A stretch of 64,000 nucleotides of DNA from Chromatiales bacterium (GCA_004282875.1 SHLT01000001.1:1-64000), one strand, 5' to 3'. Positions 1 to 9,825 are shown, counted from the stretch's first letter. Notes: generated from the letters alone by a model not told the origin. Made by a program: numbers and translations.

Positions 1-82
1 CGGTCAGGTACTGTTCGTGAACCGCAATGCTCTCATCGGTGAATAGCCGCAGGCGCTCGGCAGGTGTTTGGGTGTTCATTGC

Positions 83-1639
83 TTATTGCCGATAAAGCCA
101 CCGGCTGGCGTGGCGATCGACGACGTTCTGTTCGAAGCCGCCGATCGAGTCGGCCACCATGTGTTTGCTGACGAAAAAATAGATCGGTATGACTGCGTAA
201 TCGGAAAGCACGGTGCTCTCTGCTTTTTGCATGACAGCCGCCGCCGACTCGAGATCGCCTTCCTGGTCGGCTGCGTGCAATAGCGTGTCGAACCGTTCGC
301 TGGAATAACGTGCCAGGTTCTGGTCGCTGTCCGACCTGAAAATGTCGAGGAAAGTCTTCGCCGAGTTGTAGTCGCCGAACCAGGCAAAACGCATGGCGTC
401 CCAGTCTTCGCGGCGATCGCGAGAGTCGAGGAAGTAATTCCATTCACGCTTGTCGAGCTTGACGTCGATGCCGAGGGCGTCGTGCCACATTGCGCTGATC
501 GCGAGCGCGATCTTCTCATGCACGCCTTCGGTGTCGTACATCAGGGTGAGGCTCAACGGTTCTTCCACTGAGTAGCCGGCTTCCCGGTAGAGCTGCCTTG
601 CGGTAGCGGTCCGCGACGCCTTGTCCTCGCTCGCCCACGCGTATTGCGCCGGTTGGTAACCTGCGACACCCGGCGGCACGATGCCGAATGCCGGACGTTC
701 ACCGCGGCCGAGCAGCCCGGTAATAACGTCGCGGTCTACGACCATGCTCAGGGCCTGTCGCAGTTTCGGACTATCCAGGGGCGGTTCGGTGAGATCGAGC
801 GCAATGTAGTAGAGCGCCAGCGACGGGGCGATTCGCAGCTGTGACGGATGGGATTCCTTTGCGATTTGCACCATGTCGTCCGCGACGTTGTGAGTCACAT
901 CGATTTTGCCGGTACGAAACAGGTTGAATTCCGTCTGCGGGTCGGCAATCGGCAGGTAATGAACCGCATCGAAATAGGTTGAGTCATTACGCCGGTAGCG
1001 GTCGTTTCTAAGCAGGCGAATGGCACTCCCCGGCTCACGCGCGCCGAGCACGTAGGGGCCATTGCTGATCGCCGGGTCGCCGCTCTCGTGCATCGGGTAG
1101 AACACTGGCAAGGCCAGAATAGCCTGGAGATGCCCGACGGGTGAGCCCAGCCGAATCTCCAGGACGTCATCGGCTACCGCACGAATGCCGAGTTCGCTGA
1201 CAGGAAGCCGACCGGCACTGACCTCGGCAAAGTTGAATAGGGGTTCGAGCAAAAAAGCGTAGCTCGCGCCGGTAGCCGGGTCTGCGGCTCGCCGAACGGC
1301 ACGCACGAAATCACCCGCCGTAACGTTTTCGCCATTTGACCAGCGCGCCGTTTCCCGAAAATCGAACGTGTATGTCAGGCCATCAGGCGAGACCCGCCAG
1401 GTCTCGGCAACGCCCGGAATCAGTTGCCCGCCAGCGTCCTCGATAAACAGGCCCTCGTACATGTCCAGCAAAACATTGAATGCATGAATATCCTCGGCGA
1501 GCACCGGATCCAGCGTGCCGGGATCGCCCCCGTTGCCCCTTACGAGGACCCGGTGATCCGTGTTTTCGGGCGGGCCGTCGCCGCAGGCAACCAGCAAACC
1601 GAGCAGTACAAATGTCAGCAGGAGGGGAGTGAGTCGCAA
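83..1639 (-). CDS. Peptide ABC transporter substrate-binding lipoprotein (OppA/SBP_bac_5 family)
   Basis: 518 aa ORF; lipobox LLVACGD; family-like text GGDPGTLDPVLAEDIHAFNVLLDMYEGL, ARWSNGENVTAGDFVRAVRRAADP. Confidence 0.9.
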   Translation of the reverse strand: MRLTPLLLTFVLLGLLVACGDGPPENTDHRVLVRGNGGDPGTLDPVLAEDIHAFNVLLDMYEGLFIEDAGGQLIPGVAETWRVSPDGLTYTFDFRETARWSNGENVTAGDFVRAVRRAADPATGASYAFLLEPLFNFAEVSAGRLPVSELGIRAVADDVLEIRLGSPVGHLQAILALPVFYPMHESGDPAISNGPYVLGAREPGSAIRLLRNDRYRRNDSTYFDAVHYLPIADPQTEFNLFRTGKIDVTHNVADDMVQIAKESHPSQLRIAPSLALYYIALDLTEPPLDSPKLRQALSMVVDRDVITGLLGRGERPAFGIVPPGVAGYQPAQYAWASEDKASRTATARQLYREAGYSVEEPLSLTLMYDTEGVHEKIALAISAMWHDALGIDVKLDKREWNYFLDSRDRREDWDAMRFAWFGDYNSAKTFLDIFRSDSDQNLARYSSERFDTLLHAADQEGDLESAAAVMQKAESTVLSDYAVIPIYFFVSKHMVADSIGGFEQNVVDRHASRWLYRQ

Positions 1640-1740
1640 GGCTTAAGTCCATGAAATCAGGAAAGTTAATGGTATCAGGCAGCCCTGACGGACACAGGTT
1701 CCTTACGTCACGGGAAATTTAGCCTTGCATATTCATATAT

Positions 1741-1759
1741 TTGGGGTAAACTGCCCCAA
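1741..1759. promoter_or_regulatory. Perfect inverted repeat TTGGGG-taaactg-CCCCAA directly upstream of the DUF6502 start codon
   Basis: Read directly; ends 2 nt before ATG at 1762. Confidence 0.5.
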
Positions 1760-1761
1760 TC

Positions 1762-2562
1762 ATGAGTAATGACACGAAAAACCTGCTGCAGGGCGTTTGC
1801 CGCCAGATTCTCAGGCCGCTGGCGTCCATGTTGCTCAAATGCGGCATGACCTGGAAGGAGTTTTCCGATATCTCGAAGTCCGTCTTTGTCGAGGCGGCAA
1901 CCGAGGAATTCGGAATCAACGGCCGTCCGACGAACGTCTCGCGTGTCTCGATCCTCACGGGCATCAGCCGCAAAGAAGTGAAGCGGCAGAGAGACCTGCT
2001 GAACGTCGAGGCGATGCCCGTCACGCGCAAGACCAACGATGCAACGAAGGTCCTGGCCGCGTGGTACCAGGACGATGACTTCCTGAATCAGGATGGCAAG
2101 CCCCAATTGCTTTCCGAGAACGGTACCGGCCGCAGTTTCGAAGCACTATGCCACCGCTACGGTGGCGATATCGCGCCCTCCACGATGCTCAAGGAACTCA
2201 TCAAGACGGGCGCTGTACGCCACACGAATGGTGGGGAACTGGAAGTACTGTCTCGCTACTACCAGCCGGCGGCCCACGACGATGAAAACCTGATGTTCGC
2301 GGTGGATCGAATTCGCGACGTCATCGCCACCATGAACAACAACGTGTTCCTCGACGAGGGCGGTGCGCTGCGATTCGGTGGCTTCGCCGACAACGATGCG
2401 TTTCCCGTGTCCGCAATACCGGCATTCAATAAATATCTCGACAAGCGCGGGCAGGCGTTTCTCGAAGAAATCGACGACTGGCTCACCGCCAATGCGGGCG
2501 ATCAGTCATCCGACGAACCAACGGCGCATATCGGCATCAGCCTGTTCGCCACCAAACGATAG
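1762..2562 (+). CDS. DUF6502 family protein (putative HTH regulator)
   Basis: 266 aa; MLLKCGMTWKEFSDISKSVFVEAATEEFGINGRPTNVSRVSILTGISRKEVKR is typical of DUF6502. Confidence 0.8.
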   Translation: MSNDTKNLLQGVCRQILRPLASMLLKCGMTWKEFSDISKSVFVEAATEEFGINGRPTNVSRVSILTGISRKEVKRQRDLLNVEAMPVTRKTNDATKVLAAWYQDDDFLNQDGKPQLLSENGTGRSFEALCHRYGGDIAPSTMLKELIKTGAVRHTNGGELEVLSRYYQPAAHDDENLMFAVDRIRDVIATMNNNVFLDEGGALRFGGFADNDAFPVSAIPAFNKYLDKRGQAFLEEIDDWLTANAGDQSSDEPTAHIGISLFATKR

Positions 2563-2580
2563 GATTGCAGGAGAAGAACG

Positions 2581-4056
2581 ATGAACTTGAAGAAACTACT
2601 ACTCGGAGCAGCCGTGGCCTCTCTACTTGCGCTCTTCGCGGGCTGCGGTGGCGGCGGATCGGGTGACAGCGTCGCGCCACCACCCCCGGCACCGCCGCCC
2701 ACCGGCGGCATCGGACGCAATGGCGTTGCTGTTGGCCCGATTACGACCTTTGGCAGCATCGTTGTTAACGGCGTACGTTATGAAACCAATTCGGCGACCT
2801 TCCTGCTCGATGGTGTCGCGGGCACGGAGGACGACCTCAAGGTCGGTCAGATCGTGTCGGTCAAGGGCACCATCAATGATGACGGCACGACCGGCACCGC
2901 GGACGAGGTGAACTTTGACGACAGCGTTAAAGGTCCCGTCGAAAGCATCGACCTGGCGCTGAAACAGCTTGTTGTCCTTGGCCAGACCGTGCTGGTTAGC
3001 CTGGATACGTCCTTTGACGACAGCTTCTCGCCGGCCTCGCTGGACGGTGTTTCGGTTGGTCAGATCGTGGAAGTCAGCGGTCAGTTTGATGCGAACGGCA
3101 ACATCGTCGCCACGCGCATCGAGCCCAAGCCCGCCGGCACCGAGTTCGAAGTGCACGGAACCGTCACGGGGCTGAACACAACAGCGCAGACCTTCAGCCT
3201 GAATGCGCTGGTCGTCGATTACAGCAGCGCAACCCTGGACAACTTCGTGGGCGGCCAGATTGCCGAAGGCGATTTCGTCGAGGCCAAGGGCATGTCGCTC
3301 GGCGCAAGCGGGGAACTGCTGGCGACGAAGGTCGAGCTGGAAGGCCTGCTGCCGGGCGCTGTCGATGGCGACCGGATCGAGGTGGAAGGCTTCATTACGC
3401 GCTTTGTATCGGCCCAGGACTTCGATGTCGGTGGCATTCCCGTCACGACAACCGGATCGACGACCTATGAAGGCGGCGTGGCGGCAGACCTCGGCCTGAA
3501 CATCAAGGTCGAAGTCGAGGGCGACCTCAATGCCAGCGGCGTCATCGTGGCCACCAAGGTCGACATACGCCGTAGTAAGGCGGTACGCGTCGTCGCCGAT
3601 GCCGACAGCATTGATGCGACCAACAATTCGCTGGTAGTGCTCGGTATACCGGTAACCGTCGATGTCCTGACGCGACTCGAAGACAAGAGCAACGCCGATG
3701 TCGACCCGCTGACGCTCAATGACCTGAACGTTGGCGACTACCTGGAGGTCAGGGGTAGTGAGTTCCCCGCAGGCAGCGGCACGATCCTGGCGACGATCCT
3801 GGAGCGTGAAGATGCGGATTCCAGGGTGGAGCTGCAGGGTTTCGTCGACACCATCAGCGACCCCAGCATCACGATTCTGGGCGTCACGATCGACACGAAC
3901 GGCAGCACCGTCTTCCGCGACATCAACGACAACGTCATATCGTCTGCGGACTTCTTCAACCAGGTCACGACCAACTCATTGGTCAAGGCCACGGGATCGG
4001 AGGCCTCCGATACGGTGATCACCGCGACGGAAGTCGAGTTCGAGTTCGAGATCTAG
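2581..4056 (+). CDS. DUF5666 repeat lipoprotein
   Basis: Lipobox LFAGCGGGG; repeated VGQIVEVSGQFDANGNIVATRIE-type units. Confidence 0.8.
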   Translation: MNLKKLLLGAAVASLLALFAGCGGGGSGDSVAPPPPAPPPTGGIGRNGVAVGPITTFGSIVVNGVRYETNSATFLLDGVAGTEDDLKVGQIVSVKGTINDDGTTGTADEVNFDDSVKGPVESIDLALKQLVVLGQTVLVSLDTSFDDSFSPASLDGVSVGQIVEVSGQFDANGNIVATRIEPKPAGTEFEVHGTVTGLNTTAQTFSLNALVVDYSSATLDNFVGGQIAEGDFVEAKGMSLGASGELLATKVELEGLLPGAVDGDRIEVEGFITRFVSAQDFDVGGIPVTTTGSTTYEGGVAADLGLNIKVEVEGDLNASGVIVATKVDIRRSKAVRVVADADSIDATNNSLVVLGIPVTVDVLTRLEDKSNADVDPLTLNDLNVGDYLEVRGSEFPAGSGTILATILEREDADSRVELQGFVDTISDPSITILGVTIDTNGSTVFRDINDNVISSADFFNQVTTNSLVKATGSEASDTVITATEVEFEFEI

Positions 4057-4065
4057 GAGAAGGCC

Positions 4066-5406
4066 GTGCTGATCTCAAGAGCGATAACGACCTGCTGCGT
4101 GCTGGCAGTTTCGGTAGCGGCCATGTTAGCTGCCGAAACTGCCCATGCCGACAACGCTGCCTTGTTTGACGCGGCGGACCTGGCCGCAAAAGAACGGCGC
4201 CTTGGCGACATGGAGCGGGCTTACGACGACATCCTGGCCACCGATCCGACAAACGTACGCGCGCTATCGGGCAAAGCGGCCGCACTGGCCTGGACACAAC
4301 GCTATAGAGAAGCACAAGCAACCTATCAGCGTGCCATAGCGATCGCGCCTGGTAATGCGGACAACCATGTGGGCCTGGGATACGCCTACGCCTGGCACGG
4401 TGATTATCCCGATGCCCACGCGGCGTTTCGTGAAGCGCTGCGCCTGAAACCCAACAACCTGGCGGCACACAAAGGAATCGCTTATTCGTATATGTGGTCG
4501 GGTGAGCAAGATAAGGCGTTGACCGCGTTCCAGCGTGCCCGGACGCTCGCTGCGAACGATGCCGAAATCGCGGAGTCATCGGGCATCGCCGCCTTGTCCC
4601 TTGGACGGACTCGCGATGCGGTCGACTTCTTCGACGAAGCGTTGCGGCTGCAACCCGATCGCAGCAGCGCTCGTAACGCGCGACGCAATGCGTATCGATC
4701 GGCGCCCTCCCTCGAGAGCACCGTTCGCCTGGGCAGCACCACCGATGCCGGTGCCGGATTTCGCTATGCCGAGCTCGCGCACTGGCTGTCGAAAAGCACC
4801 CGGATAGCCGTCCGCTACGACAACACGTTGGGACTCGATAATCCTTCGGTGACTGATCGTGACGAGGACGTGCCCGGGTATTTTGCCTCCGTACGCCAGT
4901 CCATTGGTTCTCGTTGGCAACTGATTGCCGAACTCGGGCGTCGCGATTTGCCGGCTGGTGACCAGGACGTCCTGGGTTTGCAGGCGCATTACCGCATGGG
5001 CGACAAGGTGCTCCGCGTTGGCGGCGAGCTGGGACGCCACGATGAAGGCCATAGCGACAGGCTCGTGTACGCGGGCATCAACGTGCCGCTCGGAGAAAGT
5101 TTTAGCATCGACCCCACCCTGTACCTGTCGCAGACGGGAGTCGACGAGGACAGCGAGTGGCGTGGCGTCGTCAATGTCGAATACCGCGGCAACCCAAACT
5201 GGACGACCGGTGTATTCGCCGGCGGAGGAACGATAGACGCTACCGACCCCGCATCTAATGGTTCGACGTTTGTCGCTGGCGCCTGGGCGAACTTCGCCGT
5301 CGCCGACCGGCACACGCTGCATTTCCTGGTGCGACGAGAGGACGCGCCATCAAGCGCGTTTACGGTAGCCGAAGTCGGCTTCACCTACCGTCTGCCGGGC
5401 AACTAG
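4066..5406 (+). CDS. TPR-repeat protein with C-terminal outer-membrane beta-barrel (YaiO/PgaA-like architecture)
   Basis: Signal peptide; at least 4 TPR units (e.g. PNNLAAHKGIAYSYMWSGEQDKALTAFQRAR) followed by about 240 aa of alternating beta-strand sequence. Confidence 0.75.
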   Translation: MLISRAITTCCVLAVSVAAMLAAETAHADNAALFDAADLAAKERRLGDMERAYDDILATDPTNVRALSGKAAALAWTQRYREAQATYQRAIAIAPGNADNHVGLGYAYAWHGDYPDAHAAFREALRLKPNNLAAHKGIAYSYMWSGEQDKALTAFQRARTLAANDAEIAESSGIAALSLGRTRDAVDFFDEALRLQPDRSSARNARRNAYRSAPSLESTVRLGSTTDAGAGFRYAELAHWLSKSTRIAVRYDNTLGLDNPSVTDRDEDVPGYFASVRQSIGSRWQLIAELGRRDLPAGDQDVLGLQAHYRMGDKVLRVGGELGRHDEGHSDRLVYAGINVPLGESFSIDPTLYLSQTGVDEDSEWRGVVNVEYRGNPNWTTGVFAGGGTIDATDPASNGSTFVAGAWANFAVADRHTLHFLVRREDAPSSAFTVAEVGFTYRLPGN

Positions 5407-5415
5407 GGAAATCCA

Positions 5416-7182
5416 ATGAACGACCTCAACAGCCTGACAATTGAGAATAAACTTGCTGTTCAGGGCAATCACCGCACTGTCGCCGGGCGCTCACCGGCCA
5501 TGTTCTTGTTCTTGTTTACCGCCTGGTTTGCGGCCCTTGCCTGGTTCGGGCCCCGGCTCCTGCAGTCGATGGCTGCCGCGTCGGGTCCCGTATCGACCTT
5601 CGCCCAGGCGTACTTCATTGTGTTTGTCTGCATCGCGTGGCTGTACGGGCTCTATAATCTTTCGGTCGTATTCTTCGCGTTGGTCGACAAGGCCCTCACT
5701 CGCAGGCGTGCCTCGGCCGATGTCGCGCTTGACCGCGACAGCACAGCGCCGGTAGCGGTCCTGTACACGACCTGTAATGACTTTGTCGACGCCGGTGCCG
5801 CGTCCTGCGCGCGACTCGAGTACCAGAGCTTCAAGGTCTACATACTCGACGATAGCAGCGACCCGATTTACAAACGGCGCGTCGATCGATTTGCAAAGTC
5901 CTACGACAACGTGGTCGTCGTGCGTCGTGCTGATCGCAAGGGATTCAAGGCCGGTAACCTGAATCACGCATTGGCGAACGTTGTCACGGAACCCTATTTC
6001 GTTATCGCCGACTCGGATGAGATCCTGCCGCGAGATTTTCTTTCCAAGCTCGTACCGCGTATTGCCGCGGATCCGAGTTGCGGGTTCATCCAGGCCAACC
6101 ACCAGTGCATCAAGCACGGCACCAAGTTACAGCGCGACATGTGCCGCGGTATCGATATCCACTGGGAGTGGTATCAGCCCCTACGGAATCGCTTCGGTTT
6201 CGTGATGTTCCTGGGGCACGGGGCGATCCTGCGGAAGAAATGCTGGGACGAAACGGGCGGCTTTCCGGAACTCGTCAGTGAGGACCTCGCCTATGCCATC
6301 TCGATTCGGGAAAACGGCTACTACGGCACGTTTGCATCGGACGTCGTATGCATGGAGGAATTTCCGTCCTCTGTGCGGGCGTTTCGGATTCGGCACGTCA
6401 AATGGACGCGGGGCACCTGCGAGTTCCTGCACCGGTTTGCGCCGCGCCTGCTGAAGTCACGCAATATTTCGTTGACGGAGAAGCTCGACATCCTGTTCCC
6501 GACCGCGAACCTGCCGCTCACTATGTTCTTTTTCTTGTTCATGATCATGACTTCAATTGTATTGCCGGTCACGATAGGGGAGCGGGCCCTGGTTACTTTC
6601 GAGATTGGCGCTAACGAATTGCGAATGCCCGTTGTACGCATGCCCGCCGCGATGAATGTGCTGTACACATGGGATTTCTACGTCATGACGTTGCTGGCGC
6701 TCGTGTCACCGCTCGTGTGCTTTATCCTCGCGATGCGTCGAACGCCCCTGAAGTTGATCCGGTTCCTTGTGCATTCGACATCGCTGTACGCCGCGTTGGC
6801 GCCGCTGTCGACGATCTGCGTGATTGGTTACCTGAAAACACGCGCTGCACGTTTTCTTGTCACGGGTGATTCCGCAGGCCAGAACGCAAAAAGCAGCTTC
6901 TGGGCCGAAACCCACCCGGACTCGGTCGCAACGCAACGGCTCGAATGGATTGCCGCCTGGATATTTCTTGGCGGAGCGCTTGTCAGCTTCCAGATAGCGC
7001 TACTAGGGCTTGCTGTCGGTTACGGACTCCTGGCCATCATGCACAACGCCGACTGGGGACGGCCCGGTTTGCAGACCATGACCTGGGTACCGTTCTCGTT
7101 CATTTCAACGGGCATCGCGCTGGGCGGCATGAGCCTGTTCGGTGTGCAGCCTGTGTTCTTCGGTTTCGGGTTCCACTTCTAG
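5416..7182 (+). CDS. Membrane glycosyltransferase family 2 (processive polysaccharide synthase-like)
   Basis: 588 aa; multiple TM segments; VYILDDSSDP, FVIADSDE, SEDLAYA, RIRHVKWTRG motifs. Confidence 0.85.
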   Translation: MNDLNSLTIENKLAVQGNHRTVAGRSPAMFLFLFTAWFAALAWFGPRLLQSMAAASGPVSTFAQAYFIVFVCIAWLYGLYNLSVVFFALVDKALTRRRASADVALDRDSTAPVAVLYTTCNDFVDAGAASCARLEYQSFKVYILDDSSDPIYKRRVDRFAKSYDNVVVVRRADRKGFKAGNLNHALANVVTEPYFVIADSDEILPRDFLSKLVPRIAADPSCGFIQANHQCIKHGTKLQRDMCRGIDIHWEWYQPLRNRFGFVMFLGHGAILRKKCWDETGGFPELVSEDLAYAISIRENGYYGTFASDVVCMEEFPSSVRAFRIRHVKWTRGTCEFLHRFAPRLLKSRNISLTEKLDILFPTANLPLTMFFFLFMIMTSIVLPVTIGERALVTFEIGANELRMPVVRMPAAMNVLYTWDFYVMTLLALVSPLVCFILAMRRTPLKLIRFLVHSTSLYAALAPLSTICVIGYLKTRAARFLVTGDSAGQNAKSSFWAETHPDSVATQRLEWIAAWIFLGGALVSFQIALLGLAVGYGLLAIMHNADWGRPGLQTMTWVPFSFISTGIALGGMSLFGVQPVFFGFGFHF

Positions 7183-7206
7183 ACAAATAACAACAAAGGC
7201 AGAGCG

Positions 7207-7500
7207 ATGATAGAAGCATACTTTGAGATGGGGGCCTCCTGTCCGGATCTTCGTGGCCAGTACGATGTCGATATTCGCGAGTTCGTAATCCTCGCGTGCG
7301 TCAATGACTTTCGACGAGCGAAGAAAACACAGATTCAGCGGGCTGTCGGTTTGAGCCCAAAGACTGTTTCAGCAAATCTCAGTGCACTCGTCGACAGCGG
7401 CCTGATTCGCACAAACGGTGTTTCGATCGACGAATATGTCCTGACGTTTGAGGGGATCGCGCTGGTGCGCAAAGCCAGCCGGACGAGATCACTCTGGTAG
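7207..7500 (+). CDS. Small winged-helix (MarR-like) DNA-binding protein
   Basis: 97 aa; KKTQIQRAVGLSPKTVSANLSALVDSGLIRTNG. Confidence 0.65.
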   Translation: MIEAYFEMGASCPDLRGQYDVDIREFVILACVNDFRRAKKTQIQRAVGLSPKTVSANLSALVDSGLIRTNGVSIDEYVLTFEGIALVRKASRTRSLW

Positions 7501-7503
7501 TTA

Positions 7504-8601
7504 TTAGAAAAAGCCGTGCAATTCGGCAAAGGCCGTGTCGCGATTCAGGAAGCCATTTCCGTCCGGTCCGTCGTAGGTGCGGAAGCCGATGCGGCCCTGG
7601 AGGAATTGCATCGGCGTGTACTCCCACACAATGCTGTAGCGAATCTCTCGATCGGCTGCCACGTCATCGTCCGGGTCCAGCGCATCGTAGCTGATCTTGA
7701 GGTTGTGGCCCTGGCGAAACATCCAGTTTCCCTCGACCAGGCCCACCAGCGCGTCCCTCGTCACACCGGGTGAAATGTCGTCTCTTACCTGATCGATCTC
7801 TGCCAGCCACGCGATAGGTCCCGTGCGCAGTCCAGCGAACACGCCCGCCATTTCACGATCGCCACCATCGGCATCATTCGCGCTGGCGCTTACGCCGAAT
7901 CGCCAACGAGACTGGGCGTAGCTGCCGACAAAGCTAAACTGCTTACCGGAATCAGTTTCCCTTCCGCCACCGCTGCCGTTGGTTATGGAGCCGATAATCG
8001 ACCATGGCCCGGCCTCGTATCCAAGCTGCACGCCGCGATCCGGGTTGTCAAAATTGACACCCGTCGCGAGGCGTACGAATGCACTGTCGTCTTGCAGCCG
8101 CAGCCCGTAGGGGAGGAAGAACTGCCCGGCGGTCAGATACCATTTGCCACTTGCCGAACTTGCGCGAACGTACGCTTCGCGATTGATGCTGGCGCTCGGT
8201 GCCACTTGCTGGTCGACGTAAACAGTCAGTCGATTCGGAATCAGGTTTGCTTCCAGGTATATGGTTGCGCGGTTCACGGAGAATTCCGACACCTCGTCGA
8301 TGCCAGGCGTGTCGGCATAGTTGAATCCGCCGCGCAGGTTGCCACCGACCGCAAACCGTTTGTGGAGCTCGCCCGTCCAGAATTCGGCGTCGGCACTGCC
8401 AAGCCGTGCCGCCGGAAGTTCCGACTGACTGTAGAGATTGCCGTAGGTTGAACGCTTGCCGCCACCACCAGGATGACTGTGACAAGCTGAGCACTGCATG
8501 CCCTTGGCCACCGCCAGGTAGGGTTCTGCTGGTGCCGTACCCGGCACCAGCAGAACAGCCCACGCGAGCGCAGCAGCCGTTCGCAGAATCAATTTGTACA
8601 T
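7504..8601 (-). CDS. Outer-membrane porin-like beta-barrel with N-terminal c-type heme motif
   Basis: Signal peptide, CSACH (CxxCH), barrel-like strands, terminal Phe (AELHGFF). Confidence 0.7.
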   Translation of the reverse strand: MYKLILRTAAALAWAVLLVPGTAPAEPYLAVAKGMQCSACHSHPGGGGKRSTYGNLYSQSELPAARLGSADAEFWTGELHKRFAVGGNLRGGFNYADTPGIDEVSEFSVNRATIYLEANLIPNRLTVYVDQQVAPSASINREAYVRASSASGKWYLTAGQFFLPYGLRLQDDSAFVRLATGVNFDNPDRGVQLGYEAGPWSIIGSITNGSGGGRETDSGKQFSFVGSYAQSRWRFGVSASANDADGGDREMAGVFAGLRTGPIAWLAEIDQVRDDISPGVTRDALVGLVEGNWMFRQGHNLKISYDALDPDDDVAADREIRYSIVWEYTPMQFLQGRIGFRTYDGPDGNGFLNRDTAFAELHGFF

Positions 8602-8616
8602 GTCACCGTCCTTTCC

Positions 8617-9825
8617 CTAGCGGTTCGCGCCGTCGCTAATCCATTGGCGAATATCGTCAACGACCGCCTGGTCGAGGAAAGGCCCGCCGACCGGCATGCG
8701 TTGCCCGGTCGTCGCTGTTCCCTCCAGCTTCTGGATCAGGTAACTGTTGTCAGGGTCGCCGGCGGCAACGCGCAGGATCGCTGGCTCCTGAATGCTCGAG
8801 ACTCCGACAAGTGCGTCGAAACTCGCGTTAGCCGACGACAGGTCCATGCCCGCGGGTAAGTTGTTGCCGGTAGGTCCGGAATGGCAGCCGGCACAGGTCG
8901 GTGTGAATACAGAAGCCTGAATATCGTCGAGCGTCGGCCCGGAAGTGGCCGTCATTAGCGTAAAGGTCACTTCGAAGTCACCACCGGCCGTGCCGTCGCC
9001 CGATGGGAATGCGCCGCTGTATTCGCCGTCCAGCGCGTTGCCGTCAATGTCCTGGACTACGGTGCCGCCGGAGCCGAGCAGCCGTACCCGGTAAGTATCA
9101 TCGTCCATCGTGACGCCCGTAAGATCGAACATGGCCGCCATCGGTGGCGACCCGGACGTGGTAATTGAGGCTGCGGTTATCTGTACTTCGTTGCCGTCGT
9201 TGAACGTGCCGTCACCGCCGCTGCGCTCAAGTAGGAAAGTGTTGGCGTCCACACTCGTCGTATTCAATTCGCGATCGAACGAAGCGAGTATTTCGGTTGG
9301 TGCGGCGCTGAGATTGCTGTCCGGGTCGGGGGACAAGGCGGTGACTCGAATCGGGTCCGGCGAAGGTGTGCGATCATCAAGCGCGCCGTCGGTGATCCAC
9401 TGCCGAACCGTGTTGATTGTCGCCGCCGATAATGGGGACTGGTTCAGGGGCATACGTTGCCCAACAGCTGCGGTTCCTTCGAGCTTCTGTATCAGGTAAC
9501 TGTTGTCGGGATCGCCGGGCTCGACACGATTCAGCGAGGACACCTGGGATGCAGCCATGCCGACCAGCATGGCGTAACTGTTGGTCGCATCGAGTCGCAA
9601 GCCTTGCGGAGCGCCCGCGCCCTGGTGACAACCGGACACGGCACAGCTCATCGTAAAGACATTGCTCTGTATCTCGGAGAACACAGGGTTGAACGTTGGC
9701 GGCGGCGGAGCTGGGGGCGGCGGAGTCGTTCCGCCGCTGCCGCCGCCGCTACACGCCGCGAGGGCAGTGGTTATTGTCAGAATAAGGGCGCGTTTTCCTG
9801 ATGGGAGCCGTCTCTTCGTTCTCAT
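8617..9825 (-). CDS. Cytochrome c-like lipoprotein with two heme-type domains flanking an Ig-like domain
   Basis: Start reassigned to MRTKRRLPSG; lipobox LAACSGGG; CAVSGCH and CAGCH motifs; duplicated YLIQKLEGTA..GQRMP..RQWI.DGA block. Confidence 0.75.
   Translation of the reverse strand: MRTKRRLPSGKRALILTITTALAACSGGGSGGTTPPPPAPPPPTFNPVFSEIQSNVFTMSCAVSGCHQGAGAPQGLRLDATNSYAMLVGMAASQVSSLNRVEPGDPDNSYLIQKLEGTAAVGQRMPLNQSPLSAATINTVRQWITDGALDDRTPSPDPIRVTALSPDPDSNLSAAPTEILASFDRELNTTSVDANTFLLERSGGDGTFNDGNEVQITAASITTSGSPPMAAMFDLTGVTMDDDTYRVRLLGSGGTVVQDIDGNALDGEYSGAFPSGDGTAGGDFEVTFTLMTATSGPTLDDIQASVFTPTCAGCHSGPTGNNLPAGMDLSSANASFDALVGVSSIQEPAILRVAAGDPDNSYLIQKLEGTATTGQRMPVGGPFLDQAVVDDIRQWISDGANR

Noticed and set aside
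2623-3156. 177-aa reverse ORF inside the DUF5666 gene (and other antisense ORFs in 1-6 kb)
   Set aside because: Antisense shadow ORFs in high-GC coding DNA; no recognisable domain, low-complexity composition.
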